Shown here in pieces: positions 1 to 6,994 of a stretch of 11,452 bases of DNA. Each line of letters begins with the position of its first letter. Position 1 is the stretch's first letter. The stretch comes from Oribacterium parvum. GTDB lineage: Bacteria > Bacillota > Clostridia > Lachnospirales > Lachnospiraceae. The notes under the pieces were generated by a model, which saw only the letters and a list, made by a program, of their open reading frames with translations, did not search any database and was not told where the DNA came from. Made by a program: the position numbers and the translations under genes. Location: NCBI GenBank assembly GCA_938022235.1, contig CALIEL010000318.1, positions 1-11,452 on the forward strand, given 5' to 3'.

Positions 1-1
1 A

Positions 2-274
2 GAAGGGAGACTGGACGAACAATCCTCCATGGGAAAAGCCCCAATCGGTGTAGCAAAGCTGGCCAAAAGTCAGGATATTCCGGTGATAGCCTTTGCCGGA
101 GCTGTAACAGTCGGAGCAAAAGCCTGCAACCAAGCCGGAATAGACGCCTACTTCCCCATCCTGCGAGAAATCACCACTTTAGAAGACGCCATGAATAAAG
201 AAACTGCCAAGAAGAACTTGGCAGATACTGTGGAACAGGTGATGCGGCTCTACCGCCTACAGCATAAAAAATAA
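2..274 (+). CDS. glxK: Glycerate kinase, C-terminal part (5' end outside window)
   Basis: Ninety C-terminal residues of a glycerate kinase of the GlxK/GarK family, which phosphorylates D-glycerate with ATP to a phosphoglycerate in the cytoplasm. The frame is open from the window edge. It reads EGRLDEQSSMGKAPIGVAKLAK and then a hydrophobic segment, IPVIAFAGAV, matching the family's late conserved block (GEGRxDxQ...GKxPxGVA). The ATG at position 29 lies inside this block, so it is an internal methionine and not the start. The gene ends at TAA (272-274) after the basic tail RLQHKK. It is the only plus-strand gene and converges on lpdA, with a long inverted repeat between them. Any link to glycine metabolism (glycine, serine, hydroxypyruvate, glycerate) is inference from position only. 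Confidence 0.85.
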   Translation, partial: EGRLDEQSSMGKAPIGVAKLAKSQDIPVIAFAGAVTVGAKACNQAGIDAYFPILREITTLEDAMNKETAKKNLADTVEQVMRLYRLQHKK

Positions 275-279
275 TAAAG

Positions 280-483
280 AAAAGTGGCTGTAAACATCAA
301 AATATAGAAATTTTCGGCAATATAGGTCTGAATGAGGGGTAGTCTGAGCCCGTCGGTACTTACTGAAAGCGAGTGAAGCGAAGCTTGAAGTTAGTACCGC
401 TATGTGGCGAAGCTAGCGAGAGCGTGCCCCAAGTTCAGACCTATATTGCTTAGAAAATCTATTTTGATTTTACAGCCACTTTT
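280..483. repeat. Long imperfect inverted repeat, MITE-like or bidirectional terminator
   Basis: The left arm (about 280-338) and the right arm (about 422-483) are imperfect reverse complements over roughly 60 bp. The outermost 15 bp (280-294 and 469-483, AAAGTGGCTGTAAA type) match perfectly, and a second block (about 319-331, CAATATAGGTCTGAA) also matches. The ~85 bp core carries its own hairpin (355-364 with 389-398, one mismatch) and purine-rich GCGAAGC/GCGAG motifs. T-rich sequence follows the hairpin in both directions, so it could terminate both convergent genes. No transposase and no clear target-site duplication was seen. The size and terminal symmetry resemble a miniature element, but this cannot be settled from one copy. 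Confidence 0.75.
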
Positions 484-492
484 TACTTTTTA

Positions 493-518
493 TGGAATCT
501 TAGCGTGCCCCGATTCCA
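493..518. repeat. Short hairpin downstream of lpdA
   Basis: TGGAATC (493-499) and GATTCCA (512-518) form a perfect 7 bp stem around a 12 nt loop. The loop contains AGCGTGCCCC, which also occurs at 421-430 in the neighbouring long inverted repeat. There is no good T-run directly after it on the minus strand, so terminator activity for lpdA is uncertain. Confidence 0.4.
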
Positions 519-560
519 AAGCTGTCCTGCGAAAAGCTTCTAGTGCTTTTTCACAGTTCT

Positions 561-1958
561 CTATTTTTTCTTCGGCATGGAATGTACCGCTTCTCCGAAT
601 ACATCCTCCAAAGCCTCTCCCACGCCTTCATTGTAGGTTGGGTGGGCTCTCATAGCCTTCAGCAGCTGTTCAACGGTGAATCCGTTTGCCACAGCATTGC
701 CAAACTCTCCAATCATATCGGTTGCTCTTGCGCACATCATTTGCACACCTACAACCGCATGACTCTTGCTGTCGGACAGAATCTTGATAAATCCGCGCTC
801 TTCCTTGGAAATCATGGATTTTCCGTTTCCGCTCATCATGAACTTACCAACATTGATTTCTAAGCCCTGCTCCTTGGCGATGGCCTCGGTAATTCCAACG
901 GAGGCTATTTCCGGTGAGGTGTAAACGCAGCCCGGTACCACATTTAAGTCAATGCTTCTCTTGTGTCCTGCCAGCTCCTCCAAAAGGCAAATGCCCTGTG
1001 CGGAAGCAAGGTGTGCAAGCTGTAAGCCCTTAATCAGGTCTCCGATGGCATAAACCCCGTCCATGGAGGTCTTGAAGTGCTCGTCTACCACTACTCGGCC
1101 TCTCTCCATTTCCAGTTCAACCCCTTCTCCGAAGAGTCCCCGGGTATTGGGCACACGACCTACTGCGCAAAGCACGTACTGGGATGTTACCTTCACCGGC
1201 TCATCCTTCTCGGTATAGAAGCAGGAAACTCCCTCTGCTTCCTTTTCCACCTTCTCCACCTTAACGGAGGTATGGATATCGATGCCTCTCTTCTTTAAAA
1301 TCAGCTTTAAATTCTGAGAAATATCCTTATCCATGTTGGCCAGAATACTGGGCAGAGCCTCCAGAATGGTAACCTTGGTTCCTAAGGAGGCGAAAATGGA
1401 GGCAAACTCCACACCGATTACTCCTCCGCCAATGATGCTTAAGCTCTTGGGTACTTCCGTTAACTGGAAGAGTTCATCGCTGGTTAATACTCCTTCACTA
1501 TCCAGTCACGGAATCGGTACTAAGGCAGGCTTTGATCCAACAGCCAAAATCACATGCTTTGCCTGATAATTTCCTGCTCCTTCTCCACCGCTTACGGTAA
1601 CGGAACCGTCCTTCTCTAAAGTTCCCAGTCCCTTCAGGTAATCAATGCCGTTGGACTTAAAGAGCTGCTCTACTCCCCCTACCAGCTTATTGATAATGTC
1701 CTGCTTATATTCCAAAATCTTGCCGTAGTCATAGGAAATATTCTCGGCAAAGATGCCGTACTCCTTTGCATTTTGCATTTCTCTGTAAAGCTCAGTAGCA
1801 TGAACCATGGCCTTTGTAGGAATACAGCCTCTGTTTAAGCAGGTTCCTCCCACTCTATCCTTCTCTACCACAGCTGTCTTAAAGCCCAGCTTTGCAGACT
1901 TTAATGCCGCTACATATCCGCCAGGACCGGCTCCTATGATAATCACATCATAACTCAT
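561..1958 (-). pseudogene. lpdA: Dihydrolipoamide dehydrogenase (glycine cleavage L-protein) with an in-frame TGA at codon 151
   Basis: This is the FAD- and NAD-dependent E3/L-protein, which reoxidises dihydrolipoyl-GcvH. The start is ATG at 1958, with AGGAGAG (1967-1973) 8 nt upstream. Residues 1-50 hold the FAD dinucleotide fold (GAGPGG) and the redox-active disulfide motif GGTCLNRGCIPTK (C40, C45). A second fold, IIGGGVIGVEFA, binds NAD. The C-terminal dimer domain ends with HPTYNE, the usual His/Glu active-site pair. Codon 151 (1506-1508) is TGA where the family normally has the Gly of PIPG-LDSEGV. The same frame continues without another stop for 314 codons to TAG at 561-563, giving about 465 codons, a normal length. 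It is a point nonsense mutation, a sequencing error, or a read-through/recoded codon. It lies 378 bp after gcvPB and is probably the distal gene of the glycine cleavage cluster. Confidence 0.85.
1506..1508 (-). other. In-frame TGA inside lpdA (codon 151)
   Basis: The plus-strand bases TCA read TGA on the coding strand. The preceding codons give VGSKPALVPIP and the following codons give LDSEGVLTSDELFQL, a continuous E3 sequence. One substitution (GGA to TGA) explains it. The next base is C, and UGAC is regarded as one of the less efficient stop contexts in bacteria. A weak stem (CTGGATA with TAACCAG, one mismatch, 12 nt loop) starts right after the TGA but is not a convincing selenocysteine insertion element. 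Confidence 0.9.
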
Positions 1959-2258
1959 AAATCTTACTCTCCTAATATTTGCTGTCTCACAAGGTTCTCA
2001 GAGCAATACCGGCTTAGCTTTCTTTCGCTATTTGCCTTAATTTCTCTCTCCCTTAGCGCCCATTTAGCTTTTTAGCAAGAAGAGCTGTTACATAAAGACT
2101 CCTTCAAAGAAGAACCTAAGTTTTTGCTTGTTTCGATAAAGCTCTTGCTTTTTCAAACAAAACTCTTGTTCACTCTCTCTTTTATCCTTATATAACAGCT
2201 CTCTAATCATCGACTTTATTTTACTTTCTTTCGAAATAATGTATCGACTTTTTTGCCT
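1959..2258. other. Intergenic region between gcvPB and lpdA, no confident gene
   Basis: About 300 bp (378 bp counting the 39-bp copies at its right edge). It holds the lpdA Shine-Dalgarno (1967-1973) and a 10 bp inverted repeat AGAGCTGTTA / TAACAGCTCT (2081-2090 and 2193-2202) with a 102 nt loop. The gcvPB reading frame stays open past the repeat copies until TAA at 2088-2090. Within it is a possible 40-codon ORF (2088-2210, minus), rich in Lys/Glu/Arg but without a ribosome binding site. The motif ATCGACTTTATT/ATCGACTTTTTT occurs twice near 2210 and 2243. I recognise no promoter, terminator or RNA gene here. Confidence 0.5.
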
Positions 2259-2375
2259 TTATCTCCACTCATAGTGAAGCATCAGTTCTTTTTGCTTTTA
2301 CTTCCACTCATAGTGAAGCATCAGTTCTTTTTGCCTTTACTTCCACTCATAACGAAGTACCGGCTCTCTTGCCGC
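2259..2375 (-). repeat. Three tandem 39-bp copies of the gcvPB 3' end, each ending in a stop codon
   Basis: The units are 2337-2375 (the last 12 codons plus stop of gcvPB), 2298-2336 and 2259-2297. The two downstream copies agree at 36 of 39 positions, and the middle copy agrees with the gene end at about 28 of 39. Because 39 is a multiple of three, all copies stay in the gcvPB frame. They read REPVLRYEWK-stop, RQKELMLHYEWK-stop and KQKELMLHYEWR-stop. Beyond 2258 a further stretch starts again with the same bases (2251-2258) and then diverges. The copies may have arisen by slippage or unequal exchange; they serve no function that I recognise. Confidence 0.85.
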
Positions 2376-3764
2376 CTTTACTTCATCCAATCTTCCTACC
2401 GGAGTAGTTACAGGAGCATCATGAAGCGCCTGGGGATTGGTCTGAGCTTCCTCATAAAGCTTTCTGAAAACAGCTACAGCATCGTCCAAAGTTTCCTTGG
2501 ACTCTGTCTCTGTAGGCTCAATCATTAAAGCTTCATGAACGATAAGCGGGAAGTACATTGTGGGCGGGTGCATTCCGTTATCCAACAGGGCTTTGGCAAT
2601 GTCCATTGCAGAAACCCCTGTCTTTTGCTTAAGATCCTCTAAGCTCATAACGAACTCATGCATACAAATCTGATTATAAGCCATGGTATAGAGATCCTTC
2701 AGCTTATTCATCATGTAGTTAGCATTCAGCACCGCATTCTTACTAGCCTGTGGAATTCCTTCTTTTCCTAAAGTCTTGATATAGGTTAATGCCCTAACCA
2801 CTACTAAGAAGTTTCCGTAGAAGGCCTTCATGTCTCCGATAGACTTTGGAGCCTTCACAAACTTCTTCACTTCATCTCCGTCTACCAGATATCCGGGCAT
2901 GAAATCAGCAAGAAGCTTCTTGCATCCTACAACTCCACTTCCGGGTCCTCCGCCACCGTGCGGTGTGGAGAAGGTCTTATGAAGATTCAAGTGAATAACG
3001 TCAAAGCCCATGTCTCCGGGACGAACAACGCCCATGATAGCGTTTAAGTTGGCACCGTCATAATAGTTTAATCCGCCGCAATCATGGATTAACTTGGTAA
3101 TCTCTAAGATATTTTCATCGAAAATACCTACGGTATTGGGGTTGGTCAGCATCAAGCCGGCAACGTCGTCCCCTAAAACCGCCTTGAATTTCTCCATATC
3201 TACACAGCCGTGCTCATTGGAAGGAATGGTTACCACCTTGTAACCTGCCATAGTAGCGGTTGCGGGGTTGGTTCCGTGAGCCGCATCAGGAATAATAATC
3301 TTGTTTCTGTTAAAATCCCCTCTGCTCTCATGGTAAGCCTTAATCAGCATGATTCCGGTGAACTCTCCGTGAGCACCAGCTGCAGGCTGAACCGTTAAAC
3401 GATCCATACCGGTTACTTCACAAAGAAGTTTTTCAATCTCCTGAATTACGGAAAGGCAACCCTGTACGGTATGCTCCGGCTGCAAGGGATGAATCTCTGC
3501 AAAACCGGGCAAAGCTGCCATATCATCATTAATCTTCGGATTGTACTTCATGGTGCAGGAACCTAAAGGATAGAAGCCGTCATTTACACCTCTGCACTTC
3601 TTAGCAAGCTCTGTGTAATGTCTGCTGATTTCTGTCTCTGACAGCTCCGGCAAATGTAATTCAGCCTTTCTTTGATCCTTTGCAGGAACATCTACCACTT
3701 CCACATCACAGGGAGGGAACAAACTGCAATGTCTGCCGGATTTGCTTTTCTCGAAAATAAGCAT
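2337..3764 (-). CDS. gcvPB: Glycine dehydrogenase (decarboxylating) subunit 2, P-protein
   Basis: This is the PLP-bearing half of the split P-protein. With GcvPA it decarboxylates glycine and transfers the aminomethyl group to lipoyl-GcvH, releasing CO2. The 475 residues match the usual subunit 2 length. The PLP lysine is K263 in HLNLHKTFSTPHGGGGPGSG, and the glycine-rich stretch follows directly. Other family blocks are FYPLGSCTMKYNP (about 64-76), QPAAGAHGEFTG (126-137) and DAAHGTNPATA (160-170). The ATG overlaps the gcvPA stop by one base (TAATG), and AAAGGAGGTGA (3769-3779), fully complementary to the 16S 3' end, precedes it, so the pair is translationally coupled. This fits equimolar GcvPA/GcvPB. 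The 3' end is followed by tandem copies of its own last 39 bp. Confidence 0.97.
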   Translation of the reverse strand: MLIFEKSKSGRHCSLFPPCDVEVVDVPAKDQRKAELHLPELSETEISRHYTELAKKCRGVNDGFYPLGSCTMKYNPKINDDMAALPGFAEIHPLQPEHTVQGCLSVIQEIEKLLCEVTGMDRLTVQPAAGAHGEFTGIMLIKAYHESRGDFNRNKIIIPDAAHGTNPATATMAGYKVVTIPSNEHGCVDMEKFKAVLGDDVAGLMLTNPNTVGIFDENILEITKLIHDCGGLNYYDGANLNAIMGVVRPGDMGFDVIHLNLHKTFSTPHGGGGPGSGVVGCKKLLADFMPGYLVDGDEVKKFVKAPKSIGDMKAFYGNFLVVVRALTYIKTLGKEGIPQASKNAVLNANYMMNKLKDLYTMAYNQICMHEFVMSLEDLKQKTGVSAMDIAKALLDNGMHPPTMYFPLIVHEALMIEPTETESKETLDDAVAVFRKLYEEAQTNPQALHDAPVTTPVGRLDEVKAAREPVLRYEWK

Positions 3765-5077
3765 TACTTCACCTCCTTTAAGATTTCTACTACACGGTTC
3801 ATGGAAGCCTTATCATTAACTTCCGTACAGCACCAGAGAATTCTCTTATCATCCAGAGGATATCCGCCAAGGATGCCTTCCTTCTCTAAAGCCTCTAATG
3901 CCTTTGCGGAAGAAACGGAAGACTCTGTTACGAATTCATTGAAGAAATCTGCCTTATACTGTGGCTTAAAGCCGATCTTTTCTAATTCCTTGGCCAAATA
4001 ATGAGCCTTGGAAGTGGAAAGACTTGCCGCTTCCTTTAAGCCTTCCTTACCTACTGCTGCAAGATAAACACCTACAGCTAAAGCACAAAGTGCCTGGTTG
4101 GAACATACGTTACTGGAAGCCTTTTCTCTACGGATATGCTGCTCTCTGGCCTGCAGGGTCAATACATAACCGGTTCTTCCCTGATGATCCTCTGTAGCTC
4201 CTACGATTCTTCCGGGAAGATTTCTCTTCATCGCATCAGTGGATGCCATGAATCCAAGGTAAGGTCCTCCGAAAGCAATGGGAAGTCCTAAAGGCTGTCC
4301 GTCACCAACCGCAACATCCGCTCCATACTCTCTGGGAGTCTTAAGAATACCAAGAGAAATGGGATTTACGCTCATAGCAAACTTTGCCCCTGCCTCATGG
4401 GCAATCTCTCCAATCTTCTCTGCATCCTCCAGATTTCCGTAGAAGTTCGGATGCTGGATGAAAACTACAGCAGATTCCGCATCTGCCTTAGCCTTCAAAG
4501 CCTCCACATCGGTCAAACCATCCTTCTCCGGAATAATCTCTACCTGCATACCGTTACCATGGCAATAGGTCTTAATGGTTGAAATGGTATCCGGATGCAT
4601 CAGAGCGGAAATCAAAGCCTTGCTTCTCTTTCTCTCTCTGCACATTGCTACTGCCTCAGCCGCAGCCTCAGCTCCGTCATAAACGGAAGCATTGGATACG
4701 TCCATGCCGGTCAAGTCGCAAATCATGGTCTGATATTCAAAAATAGATTGTAAAATACCTTGGCTGGTCTCTGCCTGATACGGGGTATATGCCGTCAAGA
4801 AATTCTCTTTACCAATCACGCTCTTTACGATAGAGGGAATAAAATGACGGTATGCTCCGGCACCTCTGAAGATAACCGGGAACACTACGTTTTTGTTTGC
4901 CAATGCAGACATATCTCTACGTACTTCCAACTCGGATAAACCGGCAGGAATAGAAAGCTCGCCTTTTAATTTTACTTCCTGTGGAATATCTCTAAACAGA
5001 TCATCAAAGGAAGAAAAACCGCTTTCCTGCAGCATCGCCTTCTGCTCCGCGTCGGTATTGGGAATGTATTTTCCCAT
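3764..5077 (-). CDS. gcvPA: Glycine dehydrogenase (decarboxylating) subunit 1, P-protein
   Basis: This is the partner half of the split P-protein (437 residues; the family is about 440-450). It forms the alpha2beta2 glycine decarboxylase with GcvPB. It has an aminotransferase fold but no PLP lysine, as expected for subunit 1. Recognisable blocks are YIPNTDAEQKAML at the N-terminus, FRGAGAYRHFIPSIV, FLTAYTPYQAETSQG and DLTGMDVSNASVYDGAEAAAEA, then GRIVGATEDHQGRTGYVLTL and IRREKASSNVCSNQAL. The start ATG has AGGTGGTGG a few bases upstream, a less perfect ribosome site than that of gcvPB. It follows gcvH after a 101 bp spacer containing a perfect 11 bp inverted repeat, and overlaps gcvPB by one base. 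Confidence 0.97.
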   Translation of the reverse strand: MGKYIPNTDAEQKAMLQESGFSSFDDLFRDIPQEVKLKGELSIPAGLSELEVRRDMSALANKNVVFPVIFRGAGAYRHFIPSIVKSVIGKENFLTAYTPYQAETSQGILQSIFEYQTMICDLTGMDVSNASVYDGAEAAAEAVAMCRERKRSKALISALMHPDTISTIKTYCHGNGMQVEIIPEKDGLTDVEALKAKADAESAVVFIQHPNFYGNLEDAEKIGEIAHEAGAKFAMSVNPISLGILKTPREYGADVAVGDGQPLGLPIAFGGPYLGFMASTDAMKRNLPGRIVGATEDHQGRTGYVLTLQAREQHIRREKASSNVCSNQALCALAVGVYLAAVGKEGLKEAASLSTSKAHYLAKELEKIGFKPQYKADFFNEFVTESSVSSAKALEALEKEGILGGYPLDDKRILWCCTEVNDKASMNRVVEILKEVK

Positions 5078-5115
5078 AAGTCCACCACCTTTCTTTCGGA
5101 TAGTTTCTTCTCTTT

Positions 5116-5150
5116 AGAGGATAGAACTCCTTTTTCCCATTCTATCCTCT
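5116..5150 (-). promoter_or_regulatory. Intercistronic hairpin between gcvH and gcvPA
   Basis: A perfect 11 bp inverted repeat, AGAGGATAGAA (5116-5126) and TTCTATCCTCT (5140-5150), has a 13 nt loop. No U-run follows it on the minus strand, so a complete terminator is unlikely. A hairpin here could protect the upstream gcvT-gcvH message or set the ratio of GcvH to P-protein. That role is inference. Confidence 0.6.
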
Positions 5151-5178
5151 TCGTCGGAAGAATCCTCATGCTATCTCT

Positions 5179-5553
5179 TTACAGTGTCTTTAAGAACTCC
5201 TCATACTCTTCTGCGGAAAGAAGCTCTTCCTTCTCTGTAACATCCTTTACCTTTACGAACCAAGCCTCATAGGGAGAACTGTTGATGCTTTCGGGAGCAT
5301 CCAAAACAGCCTCATTGATTGCACTAACCACACCGGTTAATGGAGATAATACGTCGGAAACAGCCTTTACAGACTCAACATCAGAGAAAGCCTCTCCCTT
5401 AGTTACACTGTCCCCTTCTTCAGGAAGATTTACGAAAACCAAATCTCCCAACTCACTCTGTGCATAGTCTGTGATTCCTACCACGAACTCTCCGCCTTCT
5501 TCCTTTACCCACTCGTGATCCTTGGAATAAAGTAATCCCTTCTGAACTGCCAT
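5179..5553 (-). CDS. gcvH: Glycine cleavage system H protein (lipoyl carrier)
   Basis: This is the 124-residue lipoyl shuttle of the glycine cleavage system. Its swinging arm visits the P-, T- and L-proteins, and in many bacteria it is also the site where the lipoyl cofactor is assembled. The lipoyl-lysine is K63 in FSDVESVKAVSDVLSP. The N-terminal LLYSKDHEWV and the ITDYAQSELGDLVFVNLP blocks are typical of the family. AAGGAGGA (5561-5568) lies 7 nt before the ATG. It sits between gcvT (149 bp upstream) and gcvPA. It is the expected substrate of LipA and of at least one of the two LplA proteins encoded just upstream. Length and motifs are complete. Confidence 0.98.
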   Translation of the reverse strand: MAVQKGLLYSKDHEWVKEEGGEFVVGITDYAQSELGDLVFVNLPEEGDSVTKGEAFSDVESVKAVSDVLSPLTGVVSAINEAVLDAPESINSSPYEAWFVKVKDVTEKEELLSAEEYEEFLKTL

Positions 5554-5608
5554 CTTTTTTTCCTCCTTAAAATAAGTAGTGTTGATTAAACCGTTTTCTT
5601 TATAAAAT

Positions 5609-5630
5609 AGATCTTCCCGGAAGAAAATCT
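5609..5630 (-). promoter_or_regulatory. Weak hairpin in the gcvT-gcvH spacer
   Basis: AGATCTTCC and GGAAG...ATCT form an interrupted stem around a 2-3 nt loop, with the sequence ATTTTAT following on the minus strand. It may act as a weak internal terminator or processing site in the 149 bp spacer. No good promoter for gcvH was seen in the same spacer, so gcvH is probably read from the gcvT promoter. Confidence 0.3.
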
Positions 5631-5702
5631 GATTTTAAAAATTTGCCTTTCTTCGAGTATTGCTCCTAAAGCCTGCAATCTCTCTTGAAAAATGTTTTGC
5701 TT

Positions 5703-6794
5703 TTATTTCTCTCTCTTGTAGAAGGGAAGCGCTACCACTTCTACATCCACCTTACGTCCCCGAACGTCTACCTGAAGCTGAGTACCCACCTCTGCATACT
5801 TGGGATCGATTAATGCCATTCCTACCGGATAGTTTAAGAATGGGCAGTGGGTTCCGGAGGTGGTGTGACCAATCACCTGGTCTCCCGCCAAAACGTCCTG
5901 ATGCTCGCGGATAATACCTCTACCGGTAACCTTCAGGCCGACTCTCTTAATCTTCGGCTCTCCTTTAGCTTCAATAGCAGCCTTTCCGATAAAATCAGGC
6001 TTATCCATCTTTACCGCAAACTTTAATCCGGTCTCAAGGGGAGTGATTTCATCGTCCATCTCATGACCGTAGAGAGGCATAGCCGCTTCCATACGAAGGG
6101 TATCTCTGGCACCAAGCCCGCAGGGAATCAGTCCCTCTTCTTTTCCTGCTGCCAAAAGCTTATCCCACATTTCCTCCGCCTTGCTGCTGTCCAGATACAG
6201 CTCTACACCGTCTTCTCCGGTATAACCGGTCTTGGAAACAATACAGGGAATACCGTCAACCGTAGCATTAAATACGGCATGGTAATATTTCTGAGGAATA
6301 TTTTCTTCGGAGGTCAGCTTTCTGATAATATCCATAGCCTTAGGGCCTTGAAGGGCAATCTGGGCATAATCATCGGATACATTGGTGAATTCCACATCCC
6401 CGAACTTATGCTGTACCATCCAGTTAAAGTCCTTCTCACGGTTGGCAGCATTTACAACGATAAAGTAGTCGTTGTCCCCTTTCTTGTAAACGATTAAATC
6501 GTCTACCACACCGCCGTTTTCATTACACATCAGGCTGTATCTTGCCTGTCCGTCCACCATGTTCTCAAAATTGTTGGTTAAAATCTTCTGAAGATTTGCC
6601 AATGCATCCTTTCCTTTACAAAGTACCTCACCCATGTGGGACACGTCGAAAAGTCCGGCTTCGGTTCGAACAGCCATATGTTCCTTGATGACTCCACTCT
6701 GCTCATACTGAACAGGAAGAAGAAATCCGGCGAAAGGAACAATCTTTCCACCTGCCTTCACATGTGCTTCATACAACGGTGTCTTTAATTCCAT
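5703..6794 (-). CDS. gcvT: Aminomethyltransferase, glycine cleavage T protein
   Basis: GcvT transfers the methylene group from aminomethyl-lipoyl-GcvH to tetrahydrofolate and releases ammonia. Visible motifs are FAGFLLPVQYEQSGVIKEH (21-39), GLFDVSHMGE (47-56), YSLMCNENGGVVDDLIVYK (catalytic-type Asp98), TGYTGEDGVELY and GARDTLRMEAAMPLYGHE (228-245). The C-terminal barrel begins near residue 280. A TTG at 6878 would add 28 residues that do not look like the family. I chose the ATG at 6794 because MELKTPLYEAHV matches the usual N-terminus and AAAGGAGG (about 6800-6807) lies at the right distance. The resulting 363 residues are the normal length. It is the first gene of the glycine cleavage block. 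Confidence 0.97.
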   Translation of the reverse strand: MELKTPLYEAHVKAGGKIVPFAGFLLPVQYEQSGVIKEHMAVRTEAGLFDVSHMGEVLCKGKDALANLQKILTNNFENMVDGQARYSLMCNENGGVVDDLIVYKKGDNDYFIVVNAANREKDFNWMVQHKFGDVEFTNVSDDYAQIALQGPKAMDIIRKLTSEENIPQKYYHAVFNATVDGIPCIVSKTGYTGEDGVELYLDSSKAEEMWDKLLAAGKEEGLIPCGLGARDTLRMEAAMPLYGHEMDDEITPLETGLKFAVKMDKPDFIGKAAIEAKGEPKIKRVGLKVTGRGIIREHQDVLAGDQVIGHTTSGTHCPFLNYPVGMALIDPKYAEVGTQLQVDVRGRKVDVEVVALPFYKREK

Positions 6795-6899
6795 AAACTG
6801 CCTCCTTTGTTTTATGGTGATTTTATCATCATGCTTTTTCCCCATCGCCTGACCCCTAATATCAGAACATTCGGGCAAAAAGTAATTACTCTATAACTC

Positions 6900-6927
6900 A
6901 TTATAAAAAAATTTTTTTCTTTTTCAA
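6900..6927 (-). promoter_or_regulatory. Predicted sigma-A-type promoter of the gcvT operon
   Basis: On the minus strand there is TTGAAA (6922-6927), a 16 bp A/T-tract spacer and a perfect TATAAT (6900-6905). Transcription would start near 6893 and give a leader of about 100 nt. I looked in the leader for the conserved glycine riboswitch core and did not find it. Confidence 0.6.
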
Positions 6928-6994
6928 TGTGTAAAAAAATAAAAATATATGGGTTTTCTCCGGTTCAACCGGCCTGCTTGTCCGTCAAAGCCCT

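Noticed and set aside
404..863. Plus-strand ORFs overlapping the long repeat and lpdA
   Set aside because: They are antisense to lpdA or inside the inverted repeat, without a ribosome site or recognisable domain.
1460..1508. Selenocysteine insertion element after the lpdA TGA
   Set aside because: Only a 7 bp stem with one mismatch. The recoded position is normally Gly rather than Cys, and no selenoprotein genes are in the window.
2081..2202. Terminator from the AGAGCTGTTA / TAACAGCTCT inverted repeat
   Set aside because: The arms are 102 nt apart and no U-run follows; possibly chance pairing.
2088..2210. A 40-codon minus-strand ORF (MIRELLYKDK...) downstream of the gcvPB tail copies
   Set aside because: No ribosome binding site, low-complexity Lys/Glu/Arg content, no family recognised. 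It is a continuation of the gcvPB frame after the repeats and may be open by chance.
5554..5702. Possible glycine aptamer in the gcvT-gcvH spacer (AGGC and AGGAGC fragments)
   Set aside because: The conserved paired regions and core of the riboswitch are missing.
6795..6878. An upstream TTG start giving a 391-residue GcvT
   Set aside because: The extra 28 residues are unlike the family, and the ATG at 6794 has a near-perfect Shine-Dalgarno.
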